This document shows positions 1 through 5,574 of a stretch of 6,271 nucleotides of DNA, piece after piece. The notes below the pieces were generated by a model that was given only the letters and a program-made list of their open reading frames with translations, did not search any database and was not told where the DNA came from. Numbering within the stretch: the first letter of the stretch is position 1; the number at the start of each line of letters is the position of its first letter. The position numbers were made by a program, and so were the translations under genes. The DNA comes from Coriobacteriia bacterium (GTDB taxonomy: Bacteria; Actinomycetota; Coriobacteriia; Anaerosomatales; JAENZW01), in the NCBI GenBank assembly GCA_029858605.1, contig JAOUET010000113.1, forward strand, positions 1-6,271, written 5' to 3'.

Positions 1-1762
1 GGAACCACCCGCGATGTTGGTCGGTTCCCTCGAGGTACAGGTCCGCCGGACGGCGAAGCTCCGGGCGCACCTCCAGAACGCTCGTGTGCGACACGCCAGA
101 CTCGAACCACACGTCGACGATGTCGTCTTCGGCCTTGAGGTCCGCCACGCCGCCTCCGCAACGCGAGCAAGCGATGTCGGCCGGCAGGTACTCGCGCGGC
201 TCCTTCGTGAACCACGCGTCCGCGCCTTCGGTCTCGAATAGATGTATGACGGCGTCGAAAGTCGCTGGTGTGGCGACGGTCTCGCCACACTTCGTGCACG
301 TGAAGACGGGTATCGGGACACCCCAGGCACGCTGGCGGGATATGCACCAGTCGGGACGATCGGCAAGCATCGAGCGGATGCGGTTGACCGACCAGCCGGG
401 AATCCACGTGACCTTGTCGATGGCGTCGAGCGACGCCTCGCGGAGGGGTCGGCCCTCCGAGACTTCGTCCATGGATATGAACCACTGTTCGGTCGCGCGG
501 AAGATGACCGGACGCTTGCACCGCCAGCAGTGCGGATAGCTGTGAGAGGTCATGCCGGATGCCAGAAGCGTGCCGCTCTCGCGCAAGAACTCGACGATCT
601 TCGGGTTGGCGTCGTCGACGTGCATTCCCGCGAAACGACCGCCGCCCTCGTCAAACACGCCGTCATCGTCCACGGGCATCGGTGCCGGCAAGCCGAATCT
701 CACACCTACCATGTAGTCCTCTTCGCCGTGTCCCGGAGCGGTGTGCACGGCACCGGTTCCCGTCGAGAGATCCACGTGCTCGCCGGTGATGATGACGCCT
801 TCGACACCGGAGTGGATCGGCTGAGCGTACTTGAGACCCGACAGCGCGGCGCCTTTCACGCGCACCGGTTCGCCGTCCGGACCGGTGACAAGCTCCGCAG
901 TCTCCCAGCCGACGACCTCAGCAACCTCCGCGACGAGCTCCTCGGCGAGAACGAGGATGTCGTCTCCGTCGCGCACTCCCACATAGTCGGCATGCTCGGC
1001 AAGCGTGACTGCGACGTTCGCCGGAAGCGTCCAGGGCGTGGTGGTCCAGATCAGAATCGCAACCCTACCTTGAGGGTTGGCGAATGCGTCGGGGATATCC
1101 GTGAACCAGAACTTGACGTAGATGCTGTGGGAGTCCTCGTCGGCATACTCGATCTCAGCCTCGGCAAGTGCGGTCTTGCAGCGCATGCACCAGTGGATCG
1201 GCTTGCTTCCCTTGTAGACCATCCCTCGGCGGTACATCTCCTTGAAGACCTTCACGTTGCCGGCCTCGTACGACGGCGCGAGAGTGAGGTACGGGTCCTT
1301 GAAGTCACCGCGCACGCCCAACCGTCTGAACTCCTCGGCCTGAACGCCGACGAACTTCATCGCGTACTCTCGACAAGCCTCGCGCAGTTCGGCTTGAGAG
1401 ATGGCGTCCATGCGCTCCGGCCCGAGATTCTTCTCGACCTGATGCTCGATCGGTTGCCCGTGGCAGTCCCAGCCCGGCACGTATGGTGACCAGTAGCCGC
1501 GCATGGTCTTGTACTTCACGACGAGGTCCTTGAAGACCTTGTTGAACGCGGTGCCCATGTGGATGTGGCCGTTTGCGTATGGAGGTCCATCGTGCAGGAT
1601 GAAGACAGGACCGCCCTCGTTGACCTCGAGCGACTTGGAGTATACGTCCCGCTCGTCCCAGAATTCGATCCATTCCGGCTCCCGCTGCGACAGGTTCGCC
1701 CGCATCGGGAAGTCGGTCTTTGGAAGGTTCATCGTGCTCTTGTAGTCGGGCTTGTCAGCCAT
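1..1762 (-). CDS. ileS: Isoleucyl-tRNA synthetase, N-terminal 587 residues (cut by window edge)
   Basis: Class I aminoacyl-tRNA synthetase that charges tRNA-Ile with isoleucine in the cytoplasm. The frame runs open from an ATG at 1762 to the window edge. Visible landmarks: the nucleotide-binding signature PPYANGHIHMGTAFNK (about residues 60-75); the CP1 editing domain with WTTTPW (239-244) and HTAPGHGEEDY (340-350), whose Asp349 is at the position of the conserved editing aspartate; cysteine pairs C192/C195, C412/C415, C489/C492 and C532/C535, probably zinc ligands; and the family motifs DVWFESGVSH and GTDQHRGWF (579-587) at the cut. KMSKS, the anticodon-binding domain and the C-terminus lie outside the window; full-length bacterial IleRS is usually 900-1050 residues. 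An AGAGGA ribosome site precedes the ATG by about seven bases. The gene follows a T-box leader, which independently supports the assignment. The final His of the HIGH motif is Thr here. Confidence 0.98.
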   Translation of the reverse strand, partial: MADKPDYKSTMNLPKTDFPMRANLSQREPEWIEFWDERDVYSKSLEVNEGGPVFILHDGPPYANGHIHMGTAFNKVFKDLVVKYKTMRGYWSPYVPGWDCHGQPIEHQVEKNLGPERMDAISQAELREACREYAMKFVGVQAEEFRRLGVRGDFKDPYLTLAPSYEAGNVKVFKEMYRRGMVYKGSKPIHWCMRCKTALAEAEIEYADEDSHSIYVKFWFTDIPDAFANPQGRVAILIWTTTPWTLPANVAVTLAEHADYVGVRDGDDILVLAEELVAEVAEVVGWETAELVTGPDGEPVRVKGAALSGLKYAQPIHSGVEGVIITGEHVDLSTGTGAVHTAPGHGEEDYMVGVRFGLPAPMPVDDDGVFDEGGGRFAGMHVDDANPKIVEFLRESGTLLASGMTSHSYPHCWRCKRPVIFRATEQWFISMDEVSEGRPLREASLDAIDKVTWIPGWSVNRIRSMLADRPDWCISRQRAWGVPIPVFTCTKCGETVATPATFDAVIHLFETEGADAWFTKEPREYLPADIACSRCGGGVADLKAEDDIVDVWFESGVSHTSVLEVRPELRRPADLYLEGTDQHRGWF

Positions 1763-1799
1763 GCTGGTTCCTCTCGCCACATCCAGTCCCCGCCCAAAG

Positions 1800-1836
1800 A
1801 AAAAACGCGCATCGTCCGCATCTGGGACGAAGCGCG
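1800..1836 (-). terminator. Intrinsic terminator of the ileS T-box
   Basis: The minus-strand hairpin has the 5' arm CGCGCTTCGTCC (1836-1825), a seven-base loop and the 3' arm GGACGATGCGCG (1817-1806). It forms eleven pairs with a single T-T mismatch, followed directly by six Ts (1805-1800). With charged tRNA this hairpin should form and stop transcription 38 bases before the ileS ATG. Confidence 0.94.
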
Positions 1837-1861
1837 CTTCACGCTCCGCGGTGCCACCCAG
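1822..1861 (-). promoter_or_regulatory. T-box antiterminator element
   Basis: This is the alternative fold that uncharged tRNA stabilises. Helix A1 is CTGGG (1861-1857) with CCCAG (1826-1822). The seven-base bulge is TGGCACC (1856-1850), whose first four bases contact the tRNA acceptor end. Helix A2 is GCGGAGCGT (1849-1841) with GCGCTTCGT (1835-1827), nine pairs including three or so G-U wobbles, closed by GAAGC. Its 3' side shares bases 1836-1825 with the 5' arm of the terminator, so the two structures exclude each other. The variable bulge base is C, which would match a G discriminator rather than the A usual in tRNA-Ile. Confidence 0.92.
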
Positions 1862-2137
1862 CTTGCGCGGGGCTATAGCCCGCACGCCACTTGGTCGCTC
1901 TGTAACGGGAGCGCCCGTCGGAGCCTACCTCGCGAAAGGTCTTGCCGCGCGCTTCCTGAAGCGCGCCCTTCCGTTTTCGGTCCGAGGCTGATGGGGTGAT
2001 GTTCGGTCGGTCCGCTTCCCGCGGGCTCTCACTGTTCCCGCTCGCTTTCGGGGCGCCTGTCCGACCTACTCGTCCCCGTCATCGCCTGTCGTCGCTTTCA
2101 ACTTCGCGGTTGCGCTGTGACAAGCCGCGTACCGGCG

Positions 2138-2166
2138 ATGTTAGCGCAGGCGCTGTGCGCGGGCAA
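2138..2166 (-). promoter_or_regulatory. Predicted sigma-70-type promoter for the T-box/ileS transcript
   Basis: On the minus strand there is TTGCCC (2166-2161), a 17-base spacer and TAACAT (2143-2138). Each box matches the consensus at four of six positions, including TTG and the key TA...AT bases. Predicted transcription start is near 2131, about 48 bases before Stem I. It begins 19 bases after the stop of the preceding gene. A 7-bp inverted repeat (GTGCGCG 2181-2175 with CGCGCAC 2161-2155) overlaps the -35 box. No run of T follows, so I do not call it a terminator. This is a sequence match only; read-through from the upstream operon may also feed the T-box. Confidence 0.5.
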
Positions 2167-2184
2167 GCAGCTCGCGCGCACCAC

Positions 2185-2739
2185 TCACCGCTCGTGCACC
2201 TCAAGCCGGGCGAAGTCCCGAAGTGCTGCAGCCACCTCCTCGGCCTCCGCAGCCGCAAGTCCCGACCCGAAACGAAGCGCCGACCGATCTGAATGCCACT
2301 CGAGCCGGGGGTGTGGACCCTTCCCCGGTCCGTGCTCGTTCGGCGCTAGGACGCGAATGCCGTCCCCGGGAGCGCGCCGCAAGCGAAAAGGCACGCCGAC
2401 GCCCAAGGCTACACGCCGCAGCTCGAAACGCTGCTTGTCCAATGTCACGCGCTCTTCTCCTCGAAGCGCGAACGCTGCCAGCCACACAAACGCAACAGCG
2501 AGGATGTGAATGATGCCTACGAGCAGGTTCAGCCACAACGCGGCAAGCAGCACGAACCTGCGTTGCGTGGGATCGTAGAGCCAAACGGCGAGAACCGATC
2601 CCACCAGAAACGTGGTCAGCCAAGGGACGGCGAACATCAGACCGAGTATCACGAACCAGCGATTGCGGCCCGCGGGAGCTACCGCCTCGACGGAGCCGGC
2701 GCTCATCTTCACACGCACCCGTTCGTGAGGCCCGCTCAC
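2185..2739 (-). CDS. Two-helix membrane protein with possible PH-like cytoplasmic tail, unknown function
   Basis: I do not recognise a named family. The 184-residue product has a short polar N-terminus, two strongly hydrophobic segments (about 29-54 and 62-93) joined by a short loop, YDPTQRR, and then a soluble tail of about 90 residues. The tail begins VTLDKQRFELRR and ends LRFGSGLAAAEAEEVAAALRDFA, which resembles the last strand and helix of membrane-anchored PH-like domains. That resemblance is from memory and is weak. Start: a GTG at 2739 overlaps the stop of the DUF167 gene (GTGA) and has GGAGG four bases upstream. A later in-frame ATG at 2706 lacks a visible ribosome site, so I prefer the GTG. 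It is the last gene of the division operon and lies next to the ileS promoter, so a role in envelope or division is possible but unproven. Hypothetical membrane protein is the safe name. Confidence 0.85.
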   Translation of the reverse strand: MSGPHERVRVKMSAGSVEAVAPAGRNRWFVILGLMFAVPWLTTFLVGSVLAVWLYDPTQRRFVLLAALWLNLLVGIIHILAVAFVWLAAFALRGEERVTLDKQRFELRRVALGVGVPFRLRRAPGDGIRVLAPNEHGPGKGPHPRLEWHSDRSALRFGSGLAAAEAEEVAAALRDFARLEVHER

Positions 2740-3020
2740 GAATCCTCCGAGTCGGGGTGGCCGAACGCCGCGCGTACATCCTGCGCGCTCACACCCGCGA
2801 CTTCAATGAGCTTGTGCCGAGAAGTCTCCCCGCGAACAACCCGCACCGAACTCTTCGGGACGCCGAGTGCCTTCGCAACTACGACGCAAACAGCGGAATT
2901 CGCTTTTCCGCCCTCAGGCGGGGCGGCCACGCGTACAGACAACTCACTCCCGCGCCAGCCGGCGATTTGGTCGCGACCCGACTTGGGCGTCACGTGAACG
3001 CCGATTCGCGTCAAGGGCAT
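2736..3020 (-). CDS. yggU: YggU/DUF167 family protein
   Basis: Small conserved protein of 94 residues, the normal length for the DUF167 (YggU) family, with no established biochemical function. Family signatures are visible: the opening IGVHVTPKSGRDQIAGW, the core VAAPPEGGKANSAV (about 32-44) and VRGETSRHKLIEV (62-74). These match the usual APPxxGKAN and xGxxSRxK motifs. No signal peptide or membrane segment is present, so it is expected in the cytoplasm. The ATG at 3020 lies eight bases after the divIVA stop, with a modest AGGG ribosome site six bases upstream. Its stop overlaps the GTG of the next gene. In many proteobacteria this family follows yggT directly; here divIVA separates the two. 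The family call is secure, the role unknown. Confidence 0.93.
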   Translation of the reverse strand: MPLTRIGVHVTPKSGRDQIAGWRGSELSVRVAAPPEGGKANSAVCVVVAKALGVPKSSVRVVRGETSRHKLIEVAGVSAQDVRAAFGHPDSEDS

Positions 3021-3028
3021 GGTACGCC

Positions 3029-3868
3029 CTAGTCGATCTCCTCGATGTCGATGTCGTCCTCGCGCTCACCGAGATCGTCGAACGACTTGAGCTCGAACTC
3101 TTTCGGCTCCTCGAGCGAAGGATCGTCAGGACCGAGATCCGGGGATTCGACCTCGCCCAGCTGCACGCTCTCAACGAAGCCCGACTCCGGTGGCTCGGTG
3201 GGCAGTTCCACTTCGGCCTCGAACTCTTCGCCAAGCTCGACGATCGCCTCCGGCATCGCAACTTCCGCCGAGGGAGGCTCAAAGGACGCCGCTACGTCGA
3301 CCACCGCGGCGGTTCCCTCGTCGGCTGCACGCGCAACAGCGTCGGCGGCCGCACGCGATGCGACCTCGACTTCGCCCACCATACCTTCCTCGGTCTCGCC
3401 CATGAGTACGGTCACATCTTCGGGAACCTTGATCTCGGACAGATCGCGTGCGTGCTGATCGAGCAGACCGCGGAAGCGCGCTCGGAAGTCCTCTTCGGAC
3501 TGCTTGATACGAATCAGTTCCGCAGCCACCTTCTGCTTCTGCTGCAGCGCGTTGTGGATGATCTCTTTGGCCTTCAACTCGGCATCGCGCAAGACCGACG
3601 CGGACTCGCCGGTGGCCTTCGAGACGATGTCGTCTGCCGACCTCTGGGCTGCGATCATCGTGTTTCTGATCGTGTGCTCCTGCTCCTGGTACTGCCTGAC
3701 TTGCTCTCGTGCGGCCTCGAGCTTCTCGGACAGATCGATGTTCTCTTTGAACAGCCGCTCGAACTCGTCGGCGACCTCATCAAGGAAGGCGTCCACCTCT
3801 TCCTCGCTGTACCCGCGCAGCGAGTGGCGGAACTCCTTGTGGTGGATGTCCAGCGGTGTGAGCTTCAT
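3029..3868 (-). CDS. divIVA: DivIVA-family polar/septal coiled-coil protein with long acidic tail
   Basis: Cytoplasmic scaffold that binds negatively curved membrane at poles and division sites. It recruits partners for septum placement in Bacillus and for polar growth in Actinobacteria (Wag31). The N-terminus has the DivIVA membrane-binding domain (LTPLDIHHKEF, then SLRGYSEEEVDAFLDEV, residues 3-32). A heptad-rich coiled coil runs from about 33 to 145. Residues 147-279 are strongly acidic and proline-containing, with only three Lys/Arg in the last 84 residues, ending DDIDIEEID. Length is 279 residues against 164 in Bacillus; the extra is mainly this tail. Position 17, the membrane-inserting Phe of the Bacillus protein, is Leu; Arg18 is kept. 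The ATG at 3868 follows an AAGGA site by about eight bases and lies 18 bases after the yggT stop. The long plus-strand frame over this gene is a shadow. Confidence 0.96.
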   Translation of the reverse strand: MKLTPLDIHHKEFRHSLRGYSEEEVDAFLDEVADEFERLFKENIDLSEKLEAAREQVRQYQEQEHTIRNTMIAAQRSADDIVSKATGESASVLRDAELKAKEIIHNALQQKQKVAAELIRIKQSEEDFRARFRGLLDQHARDLSEIKVPEDVTVLMGETEEGMVGEVEVASRAAADAVARAADEGTAAVVDVAASFEPPSAEVAMPEAIVELGEEFEAEVELPTEPPESGFVESVQLGEVESPDLGPDDPSLEEPKEFELKSFDDLGEREDDIDIEEID

Positions 3869-3886
3869 CGGGATCGTCCTTCCCTA

Positions 3887-4165
3887 TTACCGCAGCGTAC
3901 CGAGGAGCATCAATATCCCCGGCCTGATGAGATATTGAAGCACAAGTATTGCAATGAACGGCGAGAAATCGAGTCCCGCGCCGCCGACACGCGCCATGGG
4001 GAGAATTCGCCGAAAAACGCCTATGAACGGTTCGCAGACCAGGGCCAGCGTCCGGTAGATGTCGAACAGAGCGCCTGATGGACGGAACCACGACAGGATC
4101 ACGTACGCGAATATGAGCAGCACGTAGAAGTCGATCAGTCGTGCAACGATGTAGGCCGCGCTCAC
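3887..4165 (-). CDS. yggT: YggT-family integral membrane protein
   Basis: Small membrane protein of 92 residues, the single-repeat form typical of Gram-positives and plastids; the E. coli protein has two repeats. Two hydrophobic helices (about 5-26 and 67-89) flank a central segment, EPFIGVFRRILP, that carries the family's conserved Pro and Arg positions. DFSPFIAILVLQ opens the second helix. The function is poorly defined; homologues have been linked to division, nucleoid or thylakoid organisation and osmotic stress, and the position between sepF/proC and divIVA fits the ylmG slot of Bacillus. The start is a GTG at 4165 that overlaps the proC stop (GTGA), with a strong AAGGAG at 4179-4174, eight bases upstream inside proC. 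Translation is therefore probably coupled to proC. Confidence 0.95.
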   Translation of the reverse strand: MSAAYIVARLIDFYVLLIFAYVILSWFRPSGALFDIYRTLALVCEPFIGVFRRILPMARVGGAGLDFSPFIAILVLQYLIRPGILMLLGTLR

Positions 4166-4986
4166 GAACCCAACTCCTTGGCACGCGCAACGGCTGCAGC
4201 GACCGCTTTGGCTACTGACGCTCGGAACCCACCCGACTCGAGCTCCTCGACCGCAGCGATCGTAGTGCCACCCGGACTCGCCACGCCGTCGACGAGTTCC
4301 TCGGGATGCACACCTGTGTGCTCGAGCAGGTCGGCTGTGCCACGCACGGTCTGTATCGCAAGCTGCTGGGCGATCTCCCGGGATAGCCCCTGGGCCACTC
4401 CGGCCCGAGCGAGCGCGTCCACGAACAGCGCAACGTAGGCCGGACCGGAACCTGAGATAGCGGTCGCAGCATCCTGATAGCGCTCGTTCAGAACCACGGC
4501 CTTGCCGAGGAGCGCGAACAGCTCTCGCACGAGCCCCACGTGCTCCGCAGTCGCTTCAGTCCCGCCGCTTACCACAGCCATACCTGCGCCGACCATCGCT
4601 GGAGTGTTCGGCATCACGCGGACGACAGGCGTCCCCGACGGCAGCAGCGACTCGAGTCTCGCGCACGAGATCCCCGCGGCTATCGAGACCACGAGCGCAT
4701 CGCCCACATCGGCGGCCAGACCGGCAACGACGTCGTCGATCACCTGGGGCTTGACCGCGATGACGACGACGTCGGCATCGCGTACGGCCTCGGCCCCCGT
4801 TGCCACGCAGCCCACACCGTGCGCCGCCTCGAGCGTCTTGCGCCTCTCTGCGACCGGCTCGGCGATGACTATGTGCTCCGGAAGGATCGCTTCGGCCGAT
4901 AACAGGCCCTTCGCGATGGCCTCACCCATGCGACCCCCGCCGACCACGGCGAGCGTGCCGGTGAACTTGAACTGCCCCTCACTCAT
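4162..4986 (-). CDS. proC: Pyrroline-5-carboxylate reductase
   Basis: Catalyses the last step of proline biosynthesis: NAD(P)H-dependent reduction of 1-pyrroline-5-carboxylate to L-proline, in the cytoplasm. The 274-residue length is typical. The Rossmann domain starts with AVVGGGRMGEAIAKGL (about 13-28). It continues with IAVKPQ (76-81) and VRVMPNTPA (122-130), the classic P5CR nucleotide-side motifs. The C-terminal dimerisation/active-site domain has ISGSGPAYV (177-185) and GVASPGGTT (234-242). No key residue appears missing. The ATG at 4986 lies three bases after the sepF stop, with GGAG at 4996-4993 inside the end of sepF. Its own stop overlaps yggT. proC between sepF and yggT is not the Bacillus arrangement, but a yggS-proC-yggT string is common in proteobacteria. 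Confidence 0.98.
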   Translation of the reverse strand: MSEGQFKFTGTLAVVGGGRMGEAIAKGLLSAEAILPEHIVIAEPVAERRKTLEAAHGVGCVATGAEAVRDADVVVIAVKPQVIDDVVAGLAADVGDALVVSIAAGISCARLESLLPSGTPVVRVMPNTPAMVGAGMAVVSGGTEATAEHVGLVRELFALLGKAVVLNERYQDAATAISGSGPAYVALFVDALARAGVAQGLSREIAQQLAIQTVRGTADLLEHTGVHPEELVDGVASPGGTTIAAVEELESGGFRASVAKAVAAAVARAKELGS

Positions 4987-4989
4987 CGT

Positions 4990-5550
4990 CTACTCCAGCG
5001 GAAACATGCCCTTGTCGGCGAAACGACGGAAGTCTCCTGCGGAAACGTCCACGTTCGCCGGCGTCAGCATGAATACCTTGTCCGAGACCTTCTGCAAACC
5101 TCCGTCGAGACCGTACGTCAGACCTGATGCGAAGTCGAGCAGCCGTTTCGCCAGATCCGGCGACGTCATCGACATGTTCATGATGACGGGCGTGCCCTGC
5201 TTGAACTTGTCGGCTATCGCCTGCGCCTCACTGTAGCTCTTGGGCTCCACGATGTGCATCTTCACCTGCGGCTGCATCTGGCTCACTTCTGCACCGGAAG
5301 GAACGCCGCGCAGGTGCTCCCCTCCGCGAGTCCGCGTCGCGCCACGTGCGCGCTCCAAATCGGGCTCGCGAGCCGCGCGCCGAACGCTGGACGAACCCGT
5401 GCGCGGGCTCTCGAAAACGTTGTGTCCGTAGAAGTCGTCCTCGGACTCGGTATTGTCGTCCGCATAGCCCTCTTCTTCGAGCTCCTGGAACTCCTCATCC
5501 CACTCGTCCACGAGACCGAGGCGTGACTTGATGCGCTCCCACATGCCCAC
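4990..5550 (-). CDS. sepF: Cell division protein SepF (FtsZ membrane anchor)
   Basis: SepF binds the FtsZ C-terminal tail and the membrane and aligns FtsZ filaments at the division site. In bacteria lacking FtsA it is the main Z-ring anchor. The 186-residue protein starts with a short amphipathic helix (MGMWERIKSRLGL), the membrane-targeting element. A disordered linker follows (about 15-95): acidic first (DEWDEEFQELEEE), then Arg-rich (56-82). The globular SepF core is about 97-172: VEPKSYSEAQAIAD, the PVIMNMS strand, LLDFASGLTYGLDGGLQKV and VFMLTPANVDVS. Start choice: AGGAGG lies eight bases before a GTG at 5550 but fourteen before an ATG at 5544, so I favour GTG; the difference is two residues. 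The gene lies 24 bases after yggS. Confidence 0.97.
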   Translation of the reverse strand: MGMWERIKSRLGLVDEWDEEFQELEEEGYADDNTESEDDFYGHNVFESPRTGSSSVRRAAREPDLERARGATRTRGGEHLRGVPSGAEVSQMQPQVKMHIVEPKSYSEAQAIADKFKQGTPVIMNMSMTSPDLAKRLLDFASGLTYGLDGGLQKVSDKVFMLTPANVDVSAGDFRRFADKGMFPLE

Positions 5551-5574
5551 GTCGTCGTCCTCCTGCTCACCGCG

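Larger units (their letters stand above)
1800..2083 (-). promoter_or_regulatory. T-box riboswitch leader of ileS, AUC (Ile) specifier
   Basis: Leader RNA that senses uncharged tRNA-Ile and controls read-through into ileS. Read on the minus strand, Stem I begins near 2083 with GATGACGGGGACGAGTAGG. GGTCGG pairs with CCGACC above the specifier loop and GGGG pairs with CCCC below it. The loop itself reads GAAC-AUC-A, placing an isoleucine codon at 2000-1998. The upper Stem I has the typical AGCGAG and CAGTGAGAG elements around a GCGGG/CCCGC helix (2041-2037 with 2025-2021). Further hairpins follow: 1966-1947 (8 bp, CAGG loop), 1940-1927, 1924-1897 (inner ACGGG/CCCGT) and 1887-1865 (TATA loop). 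The T-box sequence GGGTGGCACCGCGG (1859-1846) and a terminator complete it. This is a full-length, transcription-attenuating T-box. The specifier and the downstream gene agree. Confidence 0.96.

Noticed and set aside
242..1489. 415-codon open frame on the plus strand
   Set aside because: It lies wholly antisense to ileS, whose protein motifs are unmistakable. Long antisense frames are expected in high-GC genes, and the translation resembles no protein I know.
2155..2181. Inverted repeat GTGCGCG/CGCGCAC after the membrane protein gene as an operon terminator
   Set aside because: The stem is seven pairs with a thirteen-base loop and no T run follows. Such repeats are common by chance at this GC content.
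1559..2509. Several plus-strand frames in the T-box region and over the membrane protein gene
   Set aside because: They run across conserved RNA structure or antisense to a gene with clear membrane helices and a ribosome site, and none shows a known motif.
2201..2779. 192-codon minus-strand frame overlapping the membrane protein
   Set aside because: It is the same strand in another frame, Arg/Ser-rich and without hydrophobic segments. The 2185-2739 frame has the coherent helices and the coupled start.
2867..4078. 403-codon open frame on the plus strand across yggU, divIVA and yggT
   Set aside because: It is antisense to three well-supported genes and has a Leu/Arg-rich shadow composition with no recognisable domain.
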